DNA of 64,000 nucleotides from Ignavibacteriota bacterium. GTDB lineage: Bacteria > Bacteroidota > Ignavibacteria > UBA10030 > BY39. The notes beneath the pieces are model-generated. The model was given only the letters and a program-made list of their open reading frames with translations. It had not been told where the DNA came from and searched no databases. The translations under genes and the position numbers were made by a program. The DNA is taken from positions 186,001 to 250,000 of the forward strand of contig QOQV01000001.1 of the NCBI GenBank assembly GCA_003327435.1, given 5' to 3'. Positions within the stretch are counted from its first letter, which is position 1. Every line of letters begins with the position of its first letter. This document shows, in pieces, positions 1-8,258 of the stretch.

Positions 1-1006
1 GGAATATTGTATAAAACACCTTTAATAAAAACTGATTATTGCCTGTAACAACTCTATTAATATCAACAGTTTCTTTAATCTTTTCTTCACAGAATTGTTT
101 TACATCACGATCATAAATAGCCCTTGCAAGTATCATTCGTAATATTAAATCCTCATTCCAAACTAATTCAATACTATTGGATATAAGATGCGACTTGTTG
201 ACAATCTTAAGTTCTTTGTAAATATCGGTTCTTAAAAAAATCTTAAAATTTATATTCGTGAATCTATTGCTATACTCTATCATCAATTGAATCAAAGCTG
301 TTATTGCTTTGTTTCGTTTATCTAAATTATCTAAATACAATAAATCAATTTGATCAACCAGTATCCAGACAAATGAATTTGTTTCTTTAAGGATTTTATC
401 AATTTTTTCAAGTATTAGATTTACATTTAAATTGGTTTTGGATGAATAATTAACAGTTGATGGTATTTTATATGTTTGCAGGATATTTTTAATTTTTTCA
501 AGGATGTTTTTAGATTTCTGTTCCTGTTTTTTCAACAAGCCTATATCACTTAATAAATCTCGGAGAAACTGATGATTTGACTTTAAATTTAACGAACCCG
601 ATTTATTAATAAATGAATTTAAGTAATTAGAATTTACAATAGAGTAGGATGTTTTAAGACAAAAATACAATTGCCAGAAGTATTTAAAATCATCTATAGT
701 TTGAGGATTTAAATCTTTTATCTCAGCATAAGTTAAATATTCATCACTGTTTAATCCATACGCAGGTATACGAAATAATTCTCTAAAAGAGATGTTGATT
801 ATAGGACTCAAACGTTCTGCTTCTTGACTCAAGATTCTAAAGATAGCACTTTTCCCTGAACCTTTACCTCCGAGCAATAAAGTATGTTGCGGGGCGAGGG
901 CATATTTTAACAAATCAGTACCAATAAAACAATTTATTAATTTATCATCAGTTTCAGCATCAACCCTCCCAAATGAAAAATTTGATAGTATTTTCAAGTA
1001 ATCCAT
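1..1006 (-). CDS. P-loop ATPase, Sll1717-like (partial, C-terminus beyond window)
   Basis: An open frame runs from the ATG at 1006 off the left edge, giving about 335 residues. A Walker A motif GGKGSGKS is at residues 46-53, and a Walker B-like stretch (FVWILVDQIDLL) lies near residue 220. The N-terminal FGRVDAETD followed by an early P-loop resembles the Sll1717 family of P-loop ATPases, whose function is poorly known and which sometimes occur among defence genes; that assignment is from memory of the family pattern. There is no signal peptide or membrane segment, so it is probably cytoplasmic. It starts 27 bases after the HIT gene and could be the last member of that operon. The missing C-terminus prevents a firmer call. 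Confidence 0.75.
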   Translation of the reverse strand, partial: MDYLKILSNFSFGRVDAETDDKLINCFIGTDLLKYALAPQHTLLLGGKGSGKSAIFRILSQEAERLSPIINISFRELFRIPAYGLNSDEYLTYAEIKDLNPQTIDDFKYFWQLYFCLKTSYSIVNSNYLNSFINKSGSLNLKSNHQFLRDLLSDIGLLKKQEQKSKNILEKIKNILQTYKIPSTVNYSSKTNLNVNLILEKIDKILKETNSFVWILVDQIDLLYLDNLDKRNKAITALIQLMIEYSNRFTNINFKIFLRTDIYKELKIVNKSHLISNSIELVWNEDLILRMILARAIYDRDVKQFCEEKIKETVDINRVVTGNNQFLLKVFYTIF

Positions 1007-1033
1007 TTAATTACAAATAATTACTAATTAAAA

Positions 1034-1519
1034 TCAGACAAGGGCATTACGAAGTTTATTGTAAGTATCTCTCATATCTTCTGAAATAAGTTTGGTATCA
1101 GCCAATACAGGCATAAAATTAGTATCTCCATTCCATCTTGGGACTATATGGAAGTGTATATGTTCATCAATACCTGCTCCTGCGCTCCTTCCAATGTTGC
1201 TTCCGATATTAAAACCATCTGGTTTCATTGTCTTATACAAAATTTCAGTTGTAAGTTTTAAATATTTAAATATTTCTAAGATTTCTTCGTTTGATAAATC
1301 TGTAAGATTACCGGTATGTCGGAAAGGAACAACCATAAGATGACCGCTATTATATGGATAGAGATTCATTATTATATAAGAGTATGTACCTCTTAATAAA
1401 ATCAGATTTTTTTCATCGTCATTCTCAGCCGGAGCTTTGCAAAGAATGCACTCACCACTTGAAGGTTCTGAAAATGAGTTGATATACTTTGAGCGCCAGG
1501 GTGAATACATTCTTTGCAT
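1034..1519 (-). CDS. HIT family (histidine triad) nucleotide hydrolase/transferase
   Basis: This 161-residue protein carries the histidine triad HIHFHIVP at residues 120-127, whose middle histidine is the nucleophile in this family. An N-terminal CILC pair could contribute to a zinc site, as in many bacterial HIT proteins. HIT proteins act on nucleoside phosphates such as Ap4A or AMP-lysine adducts; the length and the C-terminal WNGD stretch suit the Fhit/Ap4A-phosphorylase-like group, but the substrate cannot be read from sequence. The start lies 6 bases after the EF-G2 stop, and the purine-rich end of that gene probably supplies the ribosome-binding site, so the two are very likely cotranscribed. 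Confidence 0.93.
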   Translation of the reverse strand: MQRMYSPWRSKYINSFSEPSSGECILCKAPAENDDEKNLILLRGTYSYIIMNLYPYNSGHLMVVPFRHTGNLTDLSNEEILEIFKYLKLTTEILYKTMKPDGFNIGSNIGRSAGAGIDEHIHFHIVPRWNGDTNFMPVLADTKLISEDMRDTYNKLRNALV

Positions 1520-1525
1520 AAGTAT

Positions 1526-3622
1526 TTACTCTTCCTCTTCAGTTTTGCTTTTTTCGTAATCAGCTATAATCTTATCCATTATTTCTTTAGGAACTTCTTC
1601 ATAATAAGCGAATTTTTGCTTATGAATTCCTCTTCCCTGCGTCATAGAACGAAGTGTGGTAGAATAACGATATAATTCTTTAAGTGGTACAAGTGCTTTT
1701 ATTACCTGATTATGAGAATGTGCTTCCATACCAAGAATTTTACCCCTCCTACTTGAAATATCCCCCATTACATCACCCATATATTCTTCTGGTACGGTAA
1801 CTTCAATTTCGTATATAGGTTCAAGGATTATAGGTTTGGCTTCCTTGAAACCTTTCTTGAATCCCATTCTACCAGCAATCTTAAACGAATTTTCATCAGA
1901 ATCTACCGGATGAGCTGATCCATCAAACAAAGTAACTTTCACATCTACAACCTTGTATCCAGCAATAACACCACCTTCCATAGCTTCAATAATTCCTTTT
2001 TCAACGGCAGGCACAAATCTTCCTGGTACTACACCGCCTACAATTGCATCAACAAACTCAAAACCTTCACCTCTTGGTTTAGGTTCAATCTTAAGAAATA
2101 CGTGTCCATATTGCCCACGACCACCACTTTGCTTTTTATGTTTATACTCAGCTTCCTTGCAGACACCTTTGATTGTTTCCCTGTATGGTATCTTCGGTTC
2201 TACAAGCTCAACATCTACACCAAATCGTGATTTTAATTTGTTTGCGATGATTGTTAAATGTAATTCACCCTGACCACTAACAACCGTCTGCCTTAATTCT
2301 GGATCAACTTTTACAATAAAAGTCTGATCTTCTGCATGCAATGTATGTAAACCATTAGCAACCTTATCTTCATCACCTTTAGATTTTGAAACTATTGCCA
2401 TACTAATTACTGGTTCGGGAAAAACAATTTCTGGTATTATAACTGATAATGCTTTGGAACTTAATGTATTGTTCGTGTGACTGTCTTTTAATTTTACTGC
2501 AGCTCCTAAATCACCAGCCATTATTTTTCCGATCTCCTTCCTCTCCCTTCCATTGAGAAGGTATATCTGGCTTAACCTTTCTGACTTGCTATTGAACTGA
2601 TTGATTAAGTCAAGTCCAGATGTTATAGTACCCGAATAAACCTTAAAGAAAGATAATTCACCAAGATGAGATTCTGCAAGTGTTTTAAAAATAAACATTA
2701 CTGGTTGCTCATTGGGATCGAATTTAAGTTGAACATTATTCGTAGAATTTGCTAATTTTACTGTTGTCTCCCCAATATCAGCAGGACTTGGACAATAGTC
2801 AGTAATAAAATCCAAAACAGAACTGATGCCAATCAAATGAGTTGCTGAGGCACATAAAATAGGAAAAATCTTCCTTTGTTTTAATGCAGTTTTCAAACCA
2901 ATCTGAATTTCTGATTCACTTAATGTACCATTTTCAAAAAATTTGTTAATTAAATTTTCATCTGACTCAGCAATTTTTTCAATCAATTGTGTGTGAAGTT
3001 CTTCAGCTTTTGATTTCAGTTCTGAAGGGATATCAGCTTCTATGTATTTACCCCTACTTTCTGGTGAAAATTTTAGTACTTTCATTTTTAAAACATCCAC
3101 TATCGAATCAAATCCAATACCTTCTTTCACAGGAAATTGAATCGGCATAACATCATAACCAAATCTTTCTTTAGCTGAATTAACGGTTTTTTCAAAATCA
3201 GAATTTTCATTATCTAATTTATTAATAATGAAAAAAACTGCGTTATTGTATTCCTTTGTATACTCCCAGACTATTTCAGTACCGACTTCCACACCTTCAG
3301 CAGCTTTTAAAAAAATAACACCAGTTTCAGATACCTTTAATGCACATTTAACTTCACCTGTAAAATCTGAATAACCAGGTGTATCCAAAATATTGACTTT
3401 ATTACCTTTCCATTCGCAATGAAGTAAGGATGTACTTATTGATATTTTTCTTTCAATTTCATCAGGTTGAAAATCAGATATTGTATTTGAATCTTCAACC
3501 CTTCCAAGTCGATTTGTAGTACCAGTGGTATAAAGTAATGCTTCAGCAAAAGAGGTTTTGCCGGAATTACCGTGACCTATCAAAGAAATATTTCGAATAT
3601 TTTCCGGGCTAAATTCTTTCAT
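1526..3622 (-). CDS. Elongation factor G-like GTPase (EF-G2 paralogue)
   Basis: A 698-residue translational GTPase with the full EF-G domain layout. G1 is GHGNSGKT at residues 16-23, which differs from the AHIDAGKT of the canonical EF-G encoded at 49129-51225. G3 is DTPGYSDF and G4 is NKLD. The later part keeps EF-G motifs such as GRGQYGHV and SRRGKILGMEA. The divergent G1 and the phrase TTGTTNRLGRVED are typical of the EF-G2 branch, which is ribosome-associated in some bacteria but of uncertain cellular role. It is downstream of YtxH and DUF948 genes and directly upstream of a HIT gene. It should not be named fusA, since the str-operon copy is the housekeeping factor. Confidence 0.93.
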   Translation of the reverse strand: MKEFSPENIRNISLIGHGNSGKTSFAEALLYTTGTTNRLGRVEDSNTISDFQPDEIERKISISTSLLHCEWKGNKVNILDTPGYSDFTGEVKCALKVSETGVIFLKAAEGVEVGTEIVWEYTKEYNNAVFFIINKLDNENSDFEKTVNSAKERFGYDVMPIQFPVKEGIGFDSIVDVLKMKVLKFSPESRGKYIEADIPSELKSKAEELHTQLIEKIAESDENLINKFFENGTLSESEIQIGLKTALKQRKIFPILCASATHLIGISSVLDFITDYCPSPADIGETTVKLANSTNNVQLKFDPNEQPVMFIFKTLAESHLGELSFFKVYSGTITSGLDLINQFNSKSERLSQIYLLNGRERKEIGKIMAGDLGAAVKLKDSHTNNTLSSKALSVIIPEIVFPEPVISMAIVSKSKGDEDKVANGLHTLHAEDQTFIVKVDPELRQTVVSGQGELHLTIIANKLKSRFGVDVELVEPKIPYRETIKGVCKEAEYKHKKQSGGRGQYGHVFLKIEPKPRGEGFEFVDAIVGGVVPGRFVPAVEKGIIEAMEGGVIAGYKVVDVKVTLFDGSAHPVDSDENSFKIAGRMGFKKGFKEAKPIILEPIYEIEVTVPEEYMGDVMGDISSRRGKILGMEAHSHNQVIKALVPLKELYRYSTTLRSMTQGRGIHKQKFAYYEEVPKEIMDKIIADYEKSKTEEEE

Positions 3623-3659
3623 AATTTATTTTGTTTCTCCTTTTTATTTTTTAATTATT

Positions 3660-4046
3660 TTAAGATTTCATTTTCATGATAAATGTTTTAATACCTTTTA
3701 TAATACCACTAAAGAATGATATAGAATCCAATAAAGGTTCCTCAACTTTTTGTTTTATCTTTGTCTCTAACTCGACTACATCATCAGCTATTTTCTTTAG
3801 TGAACGAATAGAATACATTATACCATCAATTTCTCTCTGAATATTTTCAGAAAGCTCATCAACTCTGCGCATTGTATTAGAGGCATTTTCTAAGACGGGT
3901 ATCGTTTTTTGTGTAATTAGGTTAATATCCTGTTGAATATTATTGATAGATTTCAGCAGTCGGTTTATAGCAGTCATTAAATAAATTGCTAATACTGATA
4001 AACACAAAAAAAATACTATCTGCACCAATGTCAGTATCGTATCCAC
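3660..4046 (-). CDS. DUF948-type membrane-anchored coiled-coil protein
   Basis: The 128-residue product starts with one hydrophobic segment at about residues 6-28, followed by a long heptad-rich helical region of alternating charged and aliphatic residues. This is the pattern of the DUF948 family. No enzymatic motif is visible. The start codon is GTG at 4046, preceded by AAGGAG at a good distance. It sits between the YtxH gene (31 bases) and EF-G2 (38 bases). DUF948 and YtxH genes are often neighbours, and both are thought to be cell-envelope or stress-related, but their functions are not established. Confidence 0.85.
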   Translation of the reverse strand: MDTILTLVQIVFFLCLSVLAIYLMTAINRLLKSINNIQQDINLITQKTIPVLENASNTMRRVDELSENIQREIDGIMYSIRSLKKIADDVVELETKIKQKVEEPLLDSISFFSGIIKGIKTFIMKMKS

Positions 4047-4076
4047 TTTTGAATCTCCTTATTTAATTTTAATTAT

Positions 4077-4466
4077 TTATGAGGAGCGTTCTTGTTTATA
4101 TGCATCAATACCCGCCTGTACTGCTTCCTTTACTTTCTTTCCTTCTTCGATGGTTTTTTCTTTTACCTGTGTTATAATTTTTTCAGCGTCTCCAAGAATT
4201 TCTTCAGCTTTCTTTTTTGCATCAGTCAAAATTTCCTCAGATTGTTTTTTGCCCTCTTGAATAATTTGAACAGCTTTATCTTTTGCATATTTTAGGTATT
4301 CTTCCGCATCTTTCTTTAAATTTGCTGCTTTCTGTTTAATATCAGAGCGAAGTTCTTTTCCAGGTTTTGGAGCGTATAGCAGAGCTATTACTGCTCCGAT
4401 CAAACTTCCTGCTAAAAAGCCCATAAGAAAGCCTTTTGCCATTTTGTTGTCTTCATTATTTGCCAT
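4077..4466 (-). CDS. YtxH domain-containing protein
   Basis: A 129-residue protein with a glycine-rich hydrophobic segment at residues 11-30 followed by the YtxH signature LLYAPKPGKELR. The rest is a long lysine/glutamate-rich amphipathic helix (about residues 40-125). YtxH proteins are small membrane-anchored proteins linked to general stress in Bacillus; the molecular role is unknown. The ATG follows TAGGAG. It is the first gene of the leftward operon, which continues through DUF948, EF-G2, HIT and probably the ATPase. The 190-base divergent region to its right holds its promoter, but no convincing -35/-10 pair stands out on this strand. Confidence 0.9.
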   Translation of the reverse strand: MANNEDNKMAKGFLMGFLAGSLIGAVIALLYAPKPGKELRSDIKQKAANLKKDAEEYLKYAKDKAVQIIQEGKKQSEEILTDAKKKAEEILGDAEKIITQVKEKTIEEGKKVKEAVQAGIDAYKQERSS

Positions 4467-4593
4467 AATTTCTCCTATATTTTAATTATTGTTAAATTTA
4501 TTTAAAATTACGAACTAAATGCTAAAAAAGCAAAATTTTTAACTATTTATTTCAAATAGAAAAAGCTTATTTATTTTATTCTAATTGAACAAT

Positions 4594-4622
4594 TTGATTA
4601 TTATGAAAATTTGATGTATAAT
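4594..4622 (+). promoter_or_regulatory. Sigma-70-like promoter of the plus-strand membrane protein
   Basis: The hexamer TTGATT at 4594-4599 is separated by exactly 17 bases from TATAAT at 4617-4622. Transcription would begin near 4629, about 30 bases before the ATG at 4659. The spacing and the perfect -10 box support it, although such boxes occur easily in AT-rich DNA. Confidence 0.6.
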
Positions 4623-4658
4623 TATTGAAATTTTTAAGAACAAATTATTACTTTGAAT

Positions 4659-5762
4659 ATGTGGAAAACTGAAGATGGTTCAACAGGTCGTTTAATCCAA
4701 CTCTGCATTGGATATTTTTTCTTCTATTTAATTTTTGGTGTCGCTGTAAAGTATTTCACTGAATATCTTGTAAATCAGATTGCAACACCAGAGCTATTTA
4801 AGAGTATGCAAATTAAAATGAATATGGAATTTTTAATTTACAGTACCATCGGAGGAAATCTTCTCGCTTTATCAATTGCAATTGGCCTTAAGTGGTATAA
4901 ATTAAAATCAAATCTTTATAAGAATGTTTTAGGTTTAAATATTCCAACAGAGTTGATTTATATCATACCATCAGGTATATGTACAGCTGTGGTAATTCCA
5001 ACCACAACTTTGATGTACACATTACCGATATCTGTTATGGTAGCAATGGTTATTATGCGTGGTAGCATAATTGTAATATCCAGGCTGGTAGATGCAATCC
5101 AGATTAAACAGAAGATATTGAAGAAAAGAGTTTACAAAGAAGAAGAGTTTGCTGTAATTTTTGCAATTGCAGCAGTCAGTGTTCATCTATTTTTTGATAA
5201 AGGCGGAGGTTTTGAATTTTTAAAAAACACAACTGCAGTGATTATTTTAACAAGCTATATAACCGCCTATGCTTTAAGATTATATATAATGAATTATTTT
5301 AAAAACACTAGAGGTAAAGGGGTTCCTCAAGATAACAAGGGATTCTTTGCAATTGAACAAATTTCGGCGACACTCACCATTTTAACAGTGGGAATAGTAC
5401 TTTTCTCGATAGATAATCCAAAATCATATCAGGTCATTTTATTTCAAGAAGTATTGAAGCAACCATCAGAATATTGGAAATGGGAAATAATTGCCGGGAT
5501 AAGTTTTGGAGTTGTCGCATTCTTTTCTGTATTCCTTTTTATGTTTAAAGGTCGAACAGCAACTTTTGCAGGTCTGGTAAATAGATTAACATCATTAATT
5601 GCAGGAACTGCTGCAACTCTTACATCCTTCTTCTTATTCGGTGGGAAATTCCCTAAACTATCAGATTGGATCTCATTAGGATTTATCCTGATTGCTGTTA
5701 TGTTTCTTTCTGTCGCTGAAAAGAAAAGAACTGCAGAAATGAAATTAGAAAAAGCAATGTAA
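4659..5762 (+). CDS. Multi-pass inner-membrane protein, possibly EamA/DMT-like
   Basis: This is the only convincing plus-strand protein gene in the window, about 367 residues from the ATG at 4659; a TTG two codons upstream is also in frame, and neither start has a strong Shine-Dalgarno sequence. Roughly nine or ten hydrophobic segments alternate with short charged loops, including a basic loop KQKILKKRVYKEEE near residue 160. The C-terminal block, with a run of small residues and two closing helices, recalls drug/metabolite (EamA-like) transporters, but I cannot confirm this by eye. It has its own promoter and shares a terminator with the convergent gene at 5814-6527. Substrate and direction of transport are unknown. 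Confidence 0.8.
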   Translation: MWKTEDGSTGRLIQLCIGYFFFYLIFGVAVKYFTEYLVNQIATPELFKSMQIKMNMEFLIYSTIGGNLLALSIAIGLKWYKLKSNLYKNVLGLNIPTELIYIIPSGICTAVVIPTTTLMYTLPISVMVAMVIMRGSIIVISRLVDAIQIKQKILKKRVYKEEEFAVIFAIAAVSVHLFFDKGGGFEFLKNTTAVIILTSYITAYALRLYIMNYFKNTRGKGVPQDNKGFFAIEQISATLTILTVGIVLFSIDNPKSYQVILFQEVLKQPSEYWKWEIIAGISFGVVAFFSVFLFMFKGRTATFAGLVNRLTSLIAGTAATLTSFFLFGGKFPKLSDWISLGFILIAVMFLSVAEKKRTAEMKLEKAM

Positions 5763-5773
5763 AATTATTAATT

Positions 5774-5802
5774 AGCCACTGTTTCTAATAAAAACAGTGG
5801 CT
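5774..5802. terminator. Bidirectional terminator between convergent genes
   Basis: An 11-bp perfect stem, AGCCACTGTTT at 5774-5784 and its complement at 5792-5802, encloses a 7-base loop. It lies between two convergent stops (5762 and 5814) and is flanked on both sides by AT-rich sequence, though neither tail is a long pure U-tract. It probably serves both genes. Confidence 0.75.
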
Positions 5803-5813
5803 TAATTATAATA

Positions 5814-6527
5814 TCATTTTGCTATTGTTTTCCAGAGTTTGTTGGTTACACGTTCGAGTTCTTCTCCAATCAATTTTGGATCTAAAGTTTTTTCAGGCTC
5901 ATTCTCAAAAACTGCATAAGGGATCTTATAACCTTTTACATCAATATACGTTGGGTCTTTAGCTTCAAGTTTATCCCAATCATTAATTTTATAGTAATAC
6001 TCCATTTTTTCATCAGGTAAAGAATGGTATAATATTGAATCCTCCATTCCCTTTCTCGCACGCCTTCTATTCTTACGCACCGATTCCTCATAGGAAACTC
6101 TTATATACATTAATACTGCTTTCTTTAAAATATCTTCGTGCAGATAACTTAGAGCTTCATAAATTCCGTTTTCTCCACCACGAGCAAATTCAATCAACAC
6201 GGTTTTGTTCTTGTGATAATCTGGATTGCGAGCAATTTTTTTTCTGTATTCTAAGTTCATTCGCTCTATATACAAATTCCATATAAAATGTTCCTTAAAC
6301 CAGTATTTCTCATCAGTCCAAATTCTTGGATGTCCATGTTTAGTCAATATATCATCGATTTCAAATGTTTCCCATACATAAACAAAATCATCAATTTCCT
6401 CGAAATCAGCAATGTGAAACCGATTTAACCTTTCTGTAGGATCACAATTTTTTAAAAAATCTATTACTTCTGATTTACCTGCAGCTGGCCTACCAGTAAT
6501 TATTAAAATAGGAAAATGCTTATCCAT
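5814..6527 (-). CDS. P-loop NTPase, nucleotide-kinase-like, function unknown
   Basis: The 237-residue product opens with a beta strand and Walker A motif GRPAAGKS at residues 12-19. A basic, LID-like stretch (RKNRRRARKGM) occurs in the second half, as in nucleoside and nucleotide kinases, where arginines contact phosphates. An acidic and aromatic segment (DEKMEYYYKINDW) follows. No signal peptide or membrane helix is present, so it is presumably cytoplasmic. I do not recognise the exact family and do not assign a substrate. It is a stand-alone gene, convergent with the membrane protein to its left and 63 bases from the phosphoesterase stop to its right. Confidence 0.8.
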   Translation of the reverse strand: MDKHFPILIITGRPAAGKSEVIDFLKNCDPTERLNRFHIADFEEIDDFVYVWETFEIDDILTKHGHPRIWTDEKYWFKEHFIWNLYIERMNLEYRKKIARNPDYHKNKTVLIEFARGGENGIYEALSYLHEDILKKAVLMYIRVSYEESVRKNRRRARKGMEDSILYHSLPDEKMEYYYKINDWDKLEAKDPTYIDVKGYKIPYAVFENEPEKTLDPKLIGEELERVTNKLWKTIAK

Positions 6528-6590
6528 AAATATTACCTCTTTTTAATTGTTAATAATTCTTATTTCAAATATTGATTACAAATAAAAAAC

Positions 6591-8078
6591 TTAAAATACC
6601 TCTTCTAACCTGTTTTCTTTTTGTGAATTTACTTTTTTTACTTTCTTTAAATATTTTTCTACTTCTTCATATAATGTCATATTTAAATAATTAGCAACTG
6701 GAATTTCTATACCCAGATATCTTTTAGCTTCTCCGAGCATGTAATCGTTAACTGTACATATGTACGATTTTTCCTCATCTAAAGGTTTTCCTTGAATTTC
6801 AAATTTTATAAACTCTATTCTTTCACCTTGTTTCTTATATTGGCATTTTATACCCGAGGTTTGAACAGGACTTTTTGTTGAAATTATATACTCAACTATC
6901 GATTTAATTTGCTTACCAGTCAATTGAAAAGTAGTTAAAACATTCCTAAACGGCAGTACATTAAACAAATCCATTCTGGTAACAGGTCCGCGAGAAAGAT
7001 CTTTTCTGATACCATGATTATTCATAAATGCGACATCAGCATGTACAGCTATCCTCTGAGCATCTGTAATAAAGTTTCCGATATTACTTTCTCCATTCTC
7101 CCTTTTCCAATCAGTTTCAAGTTCTGCAATCACCTTATTATAATCTTTATCAACTACTCGTTTAATAGAATCGACAAACTTAGCTAATTTTATATTTTTT
7201 ACTTTCCTATCAGGTCTGTGCCATAACTGAATTAGTTTACCATTAAAATTGATGACTTTATCATTCTCAACTTCTATATAAAGTTCACCAAGATTTTCAC
7301 AATCAGAACCAGCTTGTGCAACGATTACACCATTAATTAACTTTGGATTTCTAATGCGTGTATGGGAATGACTACCAATAATTATATCCAAACCTGTAAT
7401 ATTTGTTGCCAAAATAGAGTCCTCTACAAATCCTTGATGTGTTAGAGCTATAATTAAATCTGTTTTATCATCAATTTTATTTATAATATTTTGAAGTGTT
7501 TCAAGCGGAGATAATACTTTAATTCCCTTCAAATTATTTTGATTAACAAGGCTATATAATTGTTGCGATATAATGCCAATAATGCCAATCTTTATACCTG
7601 CTCTTTCGATGATAACATAATCTTTATTATTCAGATGGCGTTTATTTTTCTTATTAACTAAATTAGCACTTATTGTAGGGAACTTTGCGACTTTAGTGAG
7701 TTTAACAAAGTTATCCTGCGAAATATCAAAATCATGATTACCAGGACACCAGGCATCGTAACCTATCATATTCATCATCTCAAACAAAGCTCCACCGTAA
7801 GCACCTTTGTATTTATATTCAGTTATTGGATTACCTGTCATTACATCACCGGCATCAAGTAACAAAACATTCTTAACATTTTTGATACTATCGACTGTAG
7901 CACTTAATTCAATAAAACCTCCAACCAGTGGTTTAACAGAATCTCGAACCCAAAAAGCTTCATGTGGAATAAAAGCAGCATGCATATCGTTGGTATGCAA
8001 TATAGTCAAAGATTTTGGTTGACTGTAGGTAGAAGAATATAGTATGATTAGTAATAAAAATTTAAATAATCTTTTCAT
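6591..8078 (-). CDS. Exported 5'-nucleotidase/UshA-like metallophosphoesterase
   Basis: A 495-residue protein with an N-terminal signal peptide (about residues 1-19). The two-domain layout of the 5'-nucleotidase family follows. The metallophosphoesterase core shows HTNDMH at residues 28-33, DAGD at 75-78, GNHDFD at 113-118 and a later GSHSHTR, which together bind the two metal ions. The C-terminal half resembles the 5'-nucleotidase substrate domain, with NNHGIR and LPFRNVL. Such enzymes remove phosphate from nucleotides or sugar nucleotides outside the cytoplasmic membrane; exact specificity is open. There is no lipobox, so it is probably periplasmic or secreted. A strong hairpin separates it from the upstream 31-residue gene. 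Confidence 0.92.
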   Translation of the reverse strand: MKRLFKFLLLIILYSSTYSQPKSLTILHTNDMHAAFIPHEAFWVRDSVKPLVGGFIELSATVDSIKNVKNVLLLDAGDVMTGNPITEYKYKGAYGGALFEMMNMIGYDAWCPGNHDFDISQDNFVKLTKVAKFPTISANLVNKKNKRHLNNKDYVIIERAGIKIGIIGIISQQLYSLVNQNNLKGIKVLSPLETLQNIINKIDDKTDLIIALTHQGFVEDSILATNITGLDIIIGSHSHTRIRNPKLINGVIVAQAGSDCENLGELYIEVENDKVINFNGKLIQLWHRPDRKVKNIKLAKFVDSIKRVVDKDYNKVIAELETDWKRENGESNIGNFITDAQRIAVHADVAFMNNHGIRKDLSRGPVTRMDLFNVLPFRNVLTTFQLTGKQIKSIVEYIISTKSPVQTSGIKCQYKKQGERIEFIKFEIQGKPLDEEKSYICTVNDYMLGEAKRYLGIEIPVANYLNMTLYEEVEKYLKKVKKVNSQKENRLEEVF

Positions 8079-8108
8079 AATTAATTAACTTTTAAAAATT
8101 TAGGAATA

Positions 8109-8137
8109 CTATGCCTCGTTTCAATAACGAGGCATAG
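8109..8137 (-). terminator. Hairpin terminator after the small basic protein gene
   Basis: A perfect 12-bp stem, CTATGCCTCGTT at 8109-8120 with its complement at 8126-8137, closes a 5-base loop. It starts 11 bases beyond the stop of the minus-strand gene at 8148-8243. The tail on the minus strand is mixed (TATTCC, then a T-run a little later), so termination may be partial. Confidence 0.7.
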
Positions 8138-8147
8138 ATTTTAGATA

Positions 8148-8243
8148 TTATCTGATCTTCTTTTTGTGACGCATTTTTCGTAAGCGTTTCTTACGCTTAT
8201 GAGTTGCCATCTTATGGCGTTTTCTCTTTCTACCACAAGGCAT
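8148..8243 (-). CDS. 31-residue basic AURKAIP1/COX24 (mS38-like) ribosomal protein
   Basis: Translating the minus strand from the ATG at 8243 gives a 31-residue, extremely basic peptide beginning MPCGRKRKRHKMATHKRKK and ending KKKIR. More than half of the residues are lysine, arginine or histidine. The MPCGxKRKRHKMATHKRKKRLRK pattern is familiar from Bacteroidota genomes, where it is annotated as an AURKAIP1/COX24 domain protein, related to mitochondrial small-subunit protein mS38. A ribosomal role is therefore likely. A purine-rich AAGGAAG precedes the start. It follows the TPR gene (15 bases) and is closed by a hairpin. It is too short for ordinary gene callers. Confidence 0.88.
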   Translation of the reverse strand: MPCGRKRKRHKMATHKRKKRLRKMRHKKKIR

Positions 8244-8258
8244 TTTTTCTTCCTTTTT

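Noticed and set aside
8109-8137. The palindromic hairpin as an operator or repeat element
   Set aside because: It is a single copy placed right after a stop codon, which is better explained as a transcription terminator.
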